A DNA stretch of 9,220 nucleotides from positions 1-9,220 of the forward strand of contig JADLDF010000126.1 in the NCBI GenBank assembly GCA_020846815.1, read 5' to 3'. The DNA comes from Gammaproteobacteria bacterium. Its GTDB lineage: Bacteria; Pseudomonadota; Gammaproteobacteria; Steroidobacterales; Steroidobacteraceae. The notes under the pieces were generated by a model. That model had not been told where the DNA came from. It did not search any database and saw only the letters and a program-made list of their open reading frames with translations. Each line of letters starts with the position of its first letter. The stretch's first letter is position 1. A program made the position numbers and the translations under genes. Positions 1 to 6,140 of this stretch are shown here, piece after piece.

Positions 1-439
1 CGACCAGCGAATGGATGGAGCCGACGTGCACGATGCGGCCATGGCCTTGCCCGCGCATGCCCGGCAGCACGGCGGCGGAGGTGATCGCGGCGCCGGTCAG
101 CATCACGTCGATCAGCAGGCGGAAGCGCGCGAGCTCGAAGCTCTCGAGCGGCGCGACGTGCTGCAGCCCGGCGGCATTCGCCAGCAGCGTGACCGGAGCG
201 GGCAGCGCTGCGACCGCCGCGGCGACGCTGGCCGCGTCGGTGACGTCGACGCGATGCGCGCTCGCGACACCGCCAGCGGCGCGGATCGCTGCGGCGGTCG
301 CCGCGGTGGCGGCGGCATCGAGGTCGGTGACCGCGACCTGCCAGCCGGCGGCGGCGAGCTGCAGCGCGACGCCGTGGCCGATGCCGCTCGCGGCACCGGT
401 GACCAGGGCGATCCGGTCCGTGCGCGTCGCTGCATTCAT
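1..439 (-). CDS. SDR dehydrogenase, D-3-hydroxybutyrate dehydrogenase-like (3' part off the left edge)
   Basis: Short-chain dehydrogenase/reductase; the likely reaction is NAD-dependent oxidation of D-3-hydroxybutyrate to acetoacetate in the cytoplasm. The first 146 residues are present. Seen: the Rossmann nucleotide motif TGAASGIG (residues 14-21), an acidic D39 at the end of the second beta strand (expected to favour NAD over NADP), the NAAG motif (88-91) and GRIVHVGS with the probable catalytic Ser141. The catalytic YxxxK would lie beyond the edge. NAAGLQHVAPLESF and GRIVHVGSIHSLV closely resemble the equivalent stretches of bacterial 3HB dehydrogenases (NNAGIQH..., GRIINIASAHGLVAS, from memory), which is why I prefer this over a generic FabG-like reductase. 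The ATG at 439 shares its A with the TGA of the upstream regulator gene (TGATG), indicating translational coupling and co-transcription. The adjacent oligomer hydrolase, whose product is 3HB, supports the assignment. Family is near certain; substrate about 75%. Confidence 0.88.
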   Translation of the reverse strand, partial: MNAATRTDRIALVTGAASGIGHGVALQLAAAGWQVAVTDLDAAATAATAAAIRAAGGVASAHRVDVTDAASVAAAVAALPAPVTLLANAAGLQHVAPLESFELARFRLLIDVMLTGAAITSAAVLPGMRGQGHGRIVHVGSIHSLV

Positions 440-1281
440 CAGCGGGGCTTGCGCGCCGCGCGCGCTGGAGCAGCGGAAGCGCGGCCGGCGGTGGCCGCCG
501 GCAGGCGTGCCGCCGGGGAGGGCGGCCGCGCGGCAGGAACCGGCTTGGCGGCAGGCGCGGAGCGGCGGGCCAGGCTCTGCGCGCAGAGTGCGCGGAAGCC
601 GGCGGCGACGAACGGCACGAGACGCTCGTGGACGCTGTCGAGGTCCGTCGAGCGGCACAGGCCGCCCGAGAGGTTGTCGATGCGGCCGGTCTCGGCGAAG
701 GTCAGGGTCAGCGCGCCGGACAGGAAATGATAGCTCCAGTAGACGTCGCGCGGGTCGCAGTCGGGAAGGATCCGGCGCAGCGTGTCGACGAACACGCGCA
801 CGACCGGGTCGAAGTACTTGGTCATGATCACGCCGCCGAACTCGTTCGAGTTGTTGACCTGCGCGACCAGTGCGAAGTAGGCCTTCCAGCCCGGGCCGCC
901 GCGCTCCGAGCGGTTCAGCAACGGGTGCGTGAACGCGTCGATGACTTCGTCGAGGCTGGGCAGGCCGGGTTTCGCCTTCTCGATGCAGGCCTCGAGCAGC
1001 CGCATGCGCTCGGCATTGAGGATCTCGGAGCGGCGCGTCAGCACGCTGTCGAGCAGCGCCTGCTTGCCACCGAAGTGGTAGTTGACCAGCGCGACGTCGA
1101 CGCCGGCGTCCTGGGTGATGTCGCGTACCGAGACGCCGTGGAAGCCGCGGCGGGCGAACAGCTTTTCGGCGGCGTCTAGGATCCGCTCGCGGGTCGGGCG
1201 GCCGCGCGCGGGCCGCGGGCCGCGAGGCTTGGCGGGCGGAGTTTTTTGCGCTGCAACGGAAGGGGGCATGGAGCGAAGCAT
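439..1281 (-). CDS. TetR/AcrR-family transcriptional regulator, PsrA-like
   Basis: Probable ligand-responsive repressor of this locus. From the ATG at 1281 it has 280 residues. The N-terminal TetR DNA-binding domain spans about residues 30-77: RERILDAAEKLFARRGFHGV, then the helix-turn-helix RDITQDAGVDVALVNYHFGGK. The C-terminal ligand domain (about 85-235) carries DVYWSYHFLSGALTLTF and ERLVPFVAAGFRAL, resembling PsrA-type regulators of fatty acid and polyhydroxyalkanoate metabolism. The last 43 or so residues are an Ala/Pro/Arg-rich, probably disordered tail. Start choice: 1281 has a weak AGG 13 bases upstream; an in-frame ATG at 1269 (276 aa) is an alternative. A longer reading to 1428 would run across both operators and into the receptor gene, so I reject it. 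The gene is divergent from the receptor, with two palindromes between them, implying control of the receptor operon and of itself. It is coupled downstream to the dehydrogenase. The ligand is unknown; an acyl-CoA or 3HB-derived thioester is an inference from the PsrA resemblance. Confidence 0.9.
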   Translation of the reverse strand: MLRSMPPSVAAQKTPPAKPRGPRPARGRPTRERILDAAEKLFARRGFHGVSVRDITQDAGVDVALVNYHFGGKQALLDSVLTRRSEILNAERMRLLEACIEKAKPGLPSLDEVIDAFTHPLLNRSERGGPGWKAYFALVAQVNNSNEFGGVIMTKYFDPVVRVFVDTLRRILPDCDPRDVYWSYHFLSGALTLTFAETGRIDNLSGGLCRSTDLDSVHERLVPFVAAGFRALCAQSLARRSAPAAKPVPAARPPSPAARLPAATAGRASAAPARAARKPR

Positions 1282-1316
1282 GCCGCGTAGGTTGCCTGCG
1301 CGCAACGCGGGGTGGC

Positions 1317-1346
1317 TTGATTTTTCAACGGGCGTTGAATTAGATT
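1317..1346 (+). promoter_or_regulatory. Possible sigma-70 promoter of the rightward operon
   Basis: A weak match: TTGATT (1317-1322, 4 of 6 to TTGACA) and TAGATT (1341-1346, 4 of 6 to TATAAT) with an 18-base spacer. This is the most AT-rich stretch in the window (about 1316-1364) and contains both palindromes. Position supports it more than the hexamers do. The leftward promoter for the regulator must lie in the same stretch, but I could not choose a convincing pair of hexamers for it. Confidence 0.4.
1324..1339. promoter_or_regulatory. Operator palindrome 1, probable TetR-regulator site
   Basis: Perfect inverted repeat TTCAACG-GG-CGTTGAA (7-bp arms, 2-bp centre). It lies in the only non-coding region between the TetR gene and the receptor gene. 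It shares 13 of 16 positions with the second palindrome downstream. The core CAACGNNCGTTG recalls, but is not identical to, the CAAAC-N4-GTTTG type of site reported for PsrA. It falls in the spacer between the -35 and -10 elements I propose for the receptor promoter, so binding there should block RNA polymerase. The assignment to this regulator is inferred from position and symmetry. Confidence 0.75.
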
Positions 1347-1363
1347 TCAGCGATCGTTGAAAT
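1344..1363. promoter_or_regulatory. Operator palindrome 2, probable TetR-regulator site
   Basis: Near-perfect 20-bp palindrome ATTTCAGCGATCGTTGAAAT; 9 of 10 base pairs are symmetric, the exception being G1350/T1357. Its centre (1353.5) is 22 bp from that of operator 1 (1331.5), about two helical turns, so two dimers would sit on the same face of the DNA and could bind cooperatively. It overlaps the proposed -10/start region of the receptor promoter and ends just before the ribosome binding site. Confidence 0.75.
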
Positions 1364-1364
1364 T

Positions 1365-1370
1365 GAGGGG
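1365..1370 (+). promoter_or_regulatory. Ribosome binding site of the TonB-dependent receptor
   Basis: GAGGGG, ending 8 bases before the ATG at 1379. It fixes the receptor start and lies immediately after operator 2. Confidence 0.7.
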
Positions 1371-1378
1371 TTATCACG

Positions 1379-3646
1379 ATGTACTTTTCCGTCCGCCGCG
1401 CGGTCCGCCGCGCCATCGCCCGGACCACGCTGGCATCCGCCGCCGCCGCACTGCTGGCCCCGGCTGCGACGCTGGCGCCCGCGCCGGCCCGCGCTCAGGG
1501 CGCCGCGGAGCCGGTGATGGAGGAGGTCACCGTCACCGCCCGCCGCCGCGAGGAGTCGTTGCAGGACGTGCCGATCGCGGTCTCGTCGTTCTCGGGCGCC
1601 GCGCTCGAGGCCATCGGCGCCGAGGACCTGACCTACCTCTCGCAGGAGACGCCGAACGTCACGCTCGAGAACTCGCGCGCCACCAACTCGACGCTGACCG
1701 CGTTCATCCGCGGCGTCGGCCAGCAGGATCCGGTCGCCGGCTTCGAGCAGGGCGTCGGCATCTATCTCGACGACGTCTATCTGAACCGTCCGCAGGCCGC
1801 GATCCTCGACGTCTACGACGTCGAGCGCATCGAGGTGCTGCGCGGGCCGCAGGGCACGCTCTACGGCCGCAACACCATCGGCGGCGCGGTCAAGTACGTG
1901 ACCCGGCGCCTGGACGCCGACCAGGCGACGCTGAAGGCGCGCGTCTCGCTCGGTAGCTACAGCCAGGTGGACGGCGTGCTGTCCGGTTCGGTGCCGCTGT
2001 CCGACACCTTGCGCCTCGGTGGCGCGGTTGCGAGCTTCAACCGCGACGGCTTCGGCGAGAACCTCACCACCGGCGACGAGAACTACGACAAGAAGGTGCT
2101 GGCGTTGCGCGCCTCGCTGGAGTGGCAGCCGGTCGAGAACGTGATCGTGCGTCTCTCGGGCGACTACACCGACGACGACTCCGCGCCGCGCCAGGGCTAT
2201 CGGCTGCTGCCGACGGTCTCCACCGCGCAGCGCGCGCTGCTCGACGACGACTACGACACGACCGCGGGCGCGACGCTGACCATGCCGCTGAAGGACAACA
2301 GTGTGGTTGCCAAGGGCGGCCTGCTGAACGTCGAGTGGTCGCCGTCCGATGCCTGGACCTTCAAGTCGGTGACGGCCTATCGCGAGGACGAGTCGAGATC
2401 GCCGATCGACTTCGACTCGACGCCGGCGCGCTCGTTCGATGCGCCGGTGGTCTACACCAACGAGCAGACCAGCCAGGAATTCCAGCTCATCCATTCCCGG
2501 GACCGGCTCACCGTCGTCGGCGGTGCCTATTATCTCGATGCCAACGCCTACAACGTGTTCGACGTGGTGTTCAACACCGTCACGCAGCTCACGGTCGGCG
2601 ACGTCGACACCAAGACCTGGGCCGTGTTCGGCGAGGCCACGTTCGACCTCTCCGACCAGTGGAGCCTCACGGTCGGTGGACGCTACACCGACGATCAGCG
2701 CCGCTCGCGCGTGATCCGCGACAACTTCCTCGGCGTGAACTCGCCATTCTTCGGCAATGCCGCGGCCGTCAGCATCACGGTGCCGGTCGCGGTCGGCGGC
2801 GTGCAGGTCGTGCCGCAGTTCACGGGTTCGCGCACAGACACCGATTTCACGCCGCGCGCGATCATCGCCTGGCAGCCGAACGCCGGCCTGAACCTCTACG
2901 CCTCGTACTCCGAGGGGTTCAAGGGTGGCGGCTTCGACCCGCGTGGCAATTTCGCCAATGCCGCCGTGCGCCAGGGCTTCCTGCCCGAGACCGTGGAATC
3001 CTACGAGCTCGGCGCCAAGGCCAGGTTCCTCGACGGGCGGGCCACGCTGAACACGGCCGTGTTCTTCATGGACTATTCCGACGTGCAGATCCCCGGCTCG
3101 CTGGTGATCCCGGGCCCGCCGGTCTCCTTCGTCGGTACGGTCACCAACGCCGGTGCGGCCGAGATGAAGGGCGTCGAGCTCGAGAGCGCGTTCCAGCTCA
3201 CCGACGCGCTGTCGGCGAAGCTTGCGTTCGGCTACATCGACGCCGAGTACACGGAGTTCCTGGTCAACGGCGTCGACGTCTCGGCGCAGCGCGATGTGCA
3301 GAACACGCCCGACTGGACCGGCAATGCCAGCCTGACTTACGGCGTGCCGCTCGCCTCGGGGCGGCTCGGGTTCACGGCCTCGGCCTCGTACCGCGGTGCG
3401 ACCCAGCAGTTCGAGATCCCGATCCCGCTGCTCGACCAGGCGGCCTACTGGCTGTACGACGCTTCGGTCACCTGGAGCTCGGACGACGAGCGCTGGCAGC
3501 TCGGCCTGCACGGCCGCAACCTCTCGGACGAGCGCTACGTGACCTCGGGCTACAACTTCCCGGGCGCGGCCACGGACAACTCGGTGCTGGCGTTCTACGG
3601 CAATCCGCGCACGGTCACGCTGACGGCGACCTATCGCTTCGACTGA
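1379..3646 (+). CDS. TonB-dependent outer-membrane receptor
   Basis: A 755-residue outer-membrane active transporter energised by TonB-ExbBD. Seen in order: an Arg-rich n-region and Ala-rich hydrophobic stretch forming a Sec signal peptide, with likely cleavage after ARA (residues 37-39); a TonB-box-like EEVTVTA (48-54) in the signature run VTARRREE...QDVPIAV; a plug domain (about 62-175) with RIEVLRGPQGTLYG (150-163) and GGAVKYVT; then a beta-barrel rich in alternating aromatic strands, including YASYSEGFKGGGFDP near residue 507 and the C-terminal LTATYRFD. There is no N-terminal extension that would indicate FecA-type signalling. The substrate cannot be read from sequence. This receptor class is often annotated as siderophore receptor-like, but many members import organic nutrients. 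Its position at the head of a 3HB-oligomer gene set and next to a PsrA-like rather than Fur-type regulator argues for an ester or oligomer substrate. It is first in the rightward unit, 53 bases before the ligase, with no terminator seen. Confidence 0.95.
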   Translation: MYFSVRRAVRRAIARTTLASAAAALLAPAATLAPAPARAQGAAEPVMEEVTVTARRREESLQDVPIAVSSFSGAALEAIGAEDLTYLSQETPNVTLENSRATNSTLTAFIRGVGQQDPVAGFEQGVGIYLDDVYLNRPQAAILDVYDVERIEVLRGPQGTLYGRNTIGGAVKYVTRRLDADQATLKARVSLGSYSQVDGVLSGSVPLSDTLRLGGAVASFNRDGFGENLTTGDENYDKKVLALRASLEWQPVENVIVRLSGDYTDDDSAPRQGYRLLPTVSTAQRALLDDDYDTTAGATLTMPLKDNSVVAKGGLLNVEWSPSDAWTFKSVTAYREDESRSPIDFDSTPARSFDAPVVYTNEQTSQEFQLIHSRDRLTVVGGAYYLDANAYNVFDVVFNTVTQLTVGDVDTKTWAVFGEATFDLSDQWSLTVGGRYTDDQRRSRVIRDNFLGVNSPFFGNAAAVSITVPVAVGGVQVVPQFTGSRTDTDFTPRAIIAWQPNAGLNLYASYSEGFKGGGFDPRGNFANAAVRQGFLPETVESYELGAKARFLDGRATLNTAVFFMDYSDVQIPGSLVIPGPPVSFVGTVTNAGAAEMKGVELESAFQLTDALSAKLAFGYIDAEYTEFLVNGVDVSAQRDVQNTPDWTGNASLTYGVPLASGRLGFTASASYRGATQQFEIPIPLLDQAAYWLYDASVTWSSDDERWQLGLHGRNLSDERYVTSGYNFPGAATDNSVLAFYGNPRTVTLTATYRFD

Positions 3647-3683
3647 GCGGTGCGATGCCGCGCCCGAGCGGTGGCGTGGTGCC

Positions 3684-3696
3684 GATCCGGAGGATC
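3684..3696 (+). promoter_or_regulatory. Ribosome binding site of the acyl-CoA ligase, within a small inverted repeat
   Basis: GGAGG (3689-3693) lies 6 bases before the ATG at 3700 and fixes that start. It sits inside GATCC-GGA-GGATC, a 5-bp inverted repeat with a 3-base loop, so the mRNA could partly occlude the site and lower ligase translation relative to the receptor. The stem is short and the effect is speculative. The 53-base gap otherwise shows no promoter or terminator. Confidence 0.5.
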
Positions 3697-3699
3697 CGC

Positions 3700-5274
3700 A
3701 TGAACGGAGCGTACGACGCCTCGTCGCTGCTGCTGCCCGAGCTCATCGCCCACCACGGCCGGTGGCGCGCGGGCCGCACGGCGCTGATCTGCGGCGCGCA
3801 GCGCCGCAGCTGGGCGCAGTTCGACGCCGCGACCTGCCGCGTCGCCAACGGCCTCGCGGCGCTCGGCCTCGCACCGGGTGCGCGTCTCGCCGTGCTGATG
3901 TCGAACTCGCTCGAGATGGTCGAGCTGCTGTTCGGTGCGGGCCGGGCCGGCATCTCGGTCGTGCCGATCAACGTCTCGATCAGCGACGCGGCGGTCGCCG
4001 CGCTGCTCGAGGACTGCGGTGCCGCGGCCGTGGCGGCCTCTGGCGAGCACTGCGCGCGCATCGATGCGATCGCCGCCGCGCGCGCGGACGGCGCGGGCTG
4101 GCCGCGACTCGGAGTCGACGTGCCCGCCGGGCGCGGCTGGATCGAGCTGCCGGCCTGGCGGGACGGACAGCCGGCCACGCCGCCGCGGTGGCGCGCCGGC
4201 ACCGCCGACGAGTGCAACGTGATCTACAGCTCCGGCACGACCGGGCTGCCCAAGGGCATCGTGCACACTCACGGCTGCCGGCTCGCCTGGGCGACCGATC
4301 TCGCTCTCGCGCTGCGCTATCACTCGGGCGCGGTCGCGGTCTGCTCGGTGGGCCTGTACTCCAACATCATGTGGGCCTCGGTGCTCGCGACGCTGCGCGT
4401 CGGCGGCACGATCGTGGTGCTGCCGGCGTTCTCGCCCGCGGCGCTGCTCGAGGCGATCGAGCGGCACCGCGTCTCGCACGGCGCGTTCGTGCCCGTGCAG
4501 CTGCAGCGGCTGCTCGAGGTGGACCTCGCGGGACGCGATCTCGGCTCGCTCGAGACGCTGATGTGCTGCGGCTCGCCGCTGCCGCTGGCGATCAAGCGCG
4601 CCGTGCCGCGCGTGCTCGGCTGTGACCTCATCGAGCTCTACGGGCTGACCGAGGGCCTGGTCACGACGCTCGAGCCCGAGGACTTCGAGCGCCGCATCGA
4701 ATCGGTGGGCCGGCCGATCCCCGGGCAGCGGCTCTTGCTGCTCGGTGCCGACGATCGCCCGGTCGCGCCGGGCGAGGCGGGCGAGATCGTCGGCCTCGGC
4801 CGCCTGACGATGACGGGGTATCTCGACCGGCCGGAGGCCACGGCCGAAGCCACCTGGACCGACGAGTCGGGGCGGCGCTGGCTGCGCACCGGCGACATCG
4901 GACGTCTCGACGAGGAAGGCTTCCTGTACCTCGTCGACCGCAAGAAGGACATGATCCTCTCGGGCGGCCAGAACGTGTATCCGGCGGACCTCGAGGCCGT
5001 GCTCGCGGCACATCCGCAGGTGGCCGAAGTGGCCGTCATAGGCATTCCCGACGAGCGCTGGGGCGAGACGCCGCTGGCGCTGGTCGTGCCGCGGCCGCCG
5101 GCGCCCGAGGTTGCGTCCGAGGCCGGGCGCGAGGCCGAGGCGCTGCGCCTCTGGGCCAACGAGCGGCTCGGCCGCCAGCAGCGCATCGCGGTGCTGCGCT
5201 TCGTCGCATCCCTGCCGCGCAATGCCAACGGTAAGATCCTGAAGCGGGAACTGCGCAAGGTGCACGCGCCATGA
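3700..5274 (+). CDS. Class I AMP-forming acyl-CoA ligase (ANL superfamily)
   Basis: Cytoplasmic enzyme of 524 residues that should activate a carboxylate as acyl-AMP and then as its CoA thioester. All core motifs are present: P-loop-like YSSGTTGLPKG (176-186); YGLTEG (314-319); TGDIGRLDEEGFLYLVDRKKD with GD at 398-399; the hinge and C-terminal lid with GGQNVYPADLE; and NGKILKREL with the expected catalytic Lys512. It is full length for the family. It is clearly shorter than canonical acetoacetyl-CoA synthetase (about 650 residues), so I do not call it that. The closest type is the medium/long-chain or aromatic acyl-CoA ligase group. Local context suggests 3-hydroxybutyrate, acetoacetate or a related hydroxyacid released from an ester, but that is inference. 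The start is fixed by GGAGG. The stop overlaps the next gene's start as ATGA. No signal peptide is seen. Confidence 0.93.
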   Translation: MNGAYDASSLLLPELIAHHGRWRAGRTALICGAQRRSWAQFDAATCRVANGLAALGLAPGARLAVLMSNSLEMVELLFGAGRAGISVVPINVSISDAAVAALLEDCGAAAVAASGEHCARIDAIAAARADGAGWPRLGVDVPAGRGWIELPAWRDGQPATPPRWRAGTADECNVIYSSGTTGLPKGIVHTHGCRLAWATDLALALRYHSGAVAVCSVGLYSNIMWASVLATLRVGGTIVVLPAFSPAALLEAIERHRVSHGAFVPVQLQRLLEVDLAGRDLGSLETLMCCGSPLPLAIKRAVPRVLGCDLIELYGLTEGLVTTLEPEDFERRIESVGRPIPGQRLLLLGADDRPVAPGEAGEIVGLGRLTMTGYLDRPEATAEATWTDESGRRWLRTGDIGRLDEEGFLYLVDRKKDMILSGGQNVYPADLEAVLAAHPQVAEVAVIGIPDERWGETPLALVVPRPPAPEVASEAGREAEALRLWANERLGRQQRIAVLRFVASLPRNANGKILKRELRKVHAP

Positions 5275-6140
5275 ACGACACGCCTGCCTGCGTCGAGCAC
5301 TTCGTCACGCTGCGCGACGGCCTGAAGATGTACTGCCGCGAGTACGGCGCGGCGAACCGCGCGCAGCCGGCGGTGCTCTGCCTGCCGGGGCTGACGCGCA
5401 ACTCGCGCGACTTCGAGTCGCTCGCCCGCGATCTCGCCGACCGCTGGCGCGTGCTGACGCCGGATCTGCGCGGCCGCGGCCGTTCCGACCACGACCCGAA
5501 CTGGCGGCAGTATCAGCCGCCGACCTACGTCGCGGACGTCGGCGAGCTGCTGCTGCAGCGCGGCGAGCCGCGCGTCGTCGTCATCGGCACCTCGCTCGGC
5601 GGACTGATCGGCATGCTGATGGCGGCGCTGAACCCGGCGGCGCTCGCCGCTCTGGTGCTGAACGACGTCGGTCCGCAGATCGACCCCGCCGGCCTCGCGC
5701 GCATCGCGAGCTATGTCGGCAAGCTGCCGCCGGTGGAGAGCTGGGAGGAAGCGGCCGCGCAGGCACGGCGGGTCAACGGTGTCGCGCTGCCCGACTACAC
5801 CGACGCGGACTGGATGCGCTTCGCGCGGGCGACTTATCGCGACGACGGCCACGGACGCCCCGTACTCGACATGGATCCCCGCATCGGTGACGCGATGCGC
5901 GAGGCACCCTCCGGTGCTGCGCCCGACCTCTGGCCGCTGTTCGGCATGCTGGCGAGAGTGCCGACTCTCGCGATCCGCGGCGCGAGCTCCGACATCCTCT
6001 CGGCCGCGACGCTGGCGCGCATGGTGCAGACGAAGCCGGACCTGCGCACGCTGCTCGTGCCAAACCGCGGTCATGCGCCGACGCTGGACGAGCCGGTCTG
6101 CCTTGCGGCGATCCGCAGCTTCCTGGAATCGATCGCTTGA
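5271..6140 (+). CDS. Alpha/beta-fold hydrolase (probable esterase)
   Basis: A 289-residue protein of the alpha/beta hydrolase fold. Seen: the oxyanion-region strand VLCLPGLTRNSRDF (35-48), the conserved DLRGRGRS (65-72), the nucleophile elbow GTSLGG with Ser108, the probable acid Asp241 (RGASSDIL) and catalytic His268 (NRGHAP), in the expected order and spacing. There is no signal peptide, so it should act in the cytoplasm. VLNDVGPQIDPAGLARIASYVG is typical of a common proteobacterial subfamily of unassigned substrate. It starts at the ATG overlapping the ligase stop (ATGA) and ends in a TTGA overlap with the oligomer hydrolase, so it is translationally linked to both. Plausible roles are cleavage of short hydroxyacyl esters or lactones that reach the cytoplasm; epoxide hydrolase or enol-lactonase activity cannot be excluded. 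Family is sure, substrate unknown. Confidence 0.92.
   Translation: MNDTPACVEHFVTLRDGLKMYCREYGAANRAQPAVLCLPGLTRNSRDFESLARDLADRWRVLTPDLRGRGRSDHDPNWRQYQPPTYVADVGELLLQRGEPRVVVIGTSLGGLIGMLMAALNPAALAALVLNDVGPQIDPAGLARIASYVGKLPPVESWEEAAAQARRVNGVALPDYTDADWMRFARATYRDDGHGRPVLDMDPRIGDAMREAPSGAAPDLWPLFGMLARVPTLAIRGASSDILSAATLARMVQTKPDLRTLLVPNRGHAPTLDEPVCLAAIRSFLESIA

Noticed and set aside
11..827. Plus-strand open frames of 239 and 270 codons at the left end
   Set aside because: They oppose the dehydrogenase and regulator, whose Rossmann, NAAG and helix-turn-helix/ligand-domain motifs are unambiguous.
1282..1428. Extended N-terminus of the TetR regulator, starting at 1428
   Set aside because: It would cover both operators and overlap the receptor start. 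The extra residues are not TetR-like and the DNA-binding domain already begins just after the 1281/1269 starts.
1340..3511. A 723-codon open frame antisense to the TonB receptor
   Set aside because: It mirrors the receptor codon for codon, is rich in Arg/Gly/Val/His with no recognisable domain, and would run through operator 2. It is a by-product of strong GC bias at third codon positions.
1379..3646. Receptor as a siderophore receptor
   Set aside because: No siderophore gene, Fur-box-like sequence or iron reductase is visible. The regulator and neighbours point to organic ester catabolism. It cannot be excluded from sequence alone.
3647..3699. Terminator or independent promoter between receptor and ligase
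   Set aside because: The 53 bases are GC-rich with no stable hairpin plus T-run and no convincing -35/-10 pair; only the ribosome binding site with its small inverted repeat is supported.
3631..5265. A 544-codon open frame antisense to the acyl-CoA ligase
   Set aside because: The ligase has all ANL motifs on the plus strand. The antisense product has none of its own and no ribosome binding site was seen.
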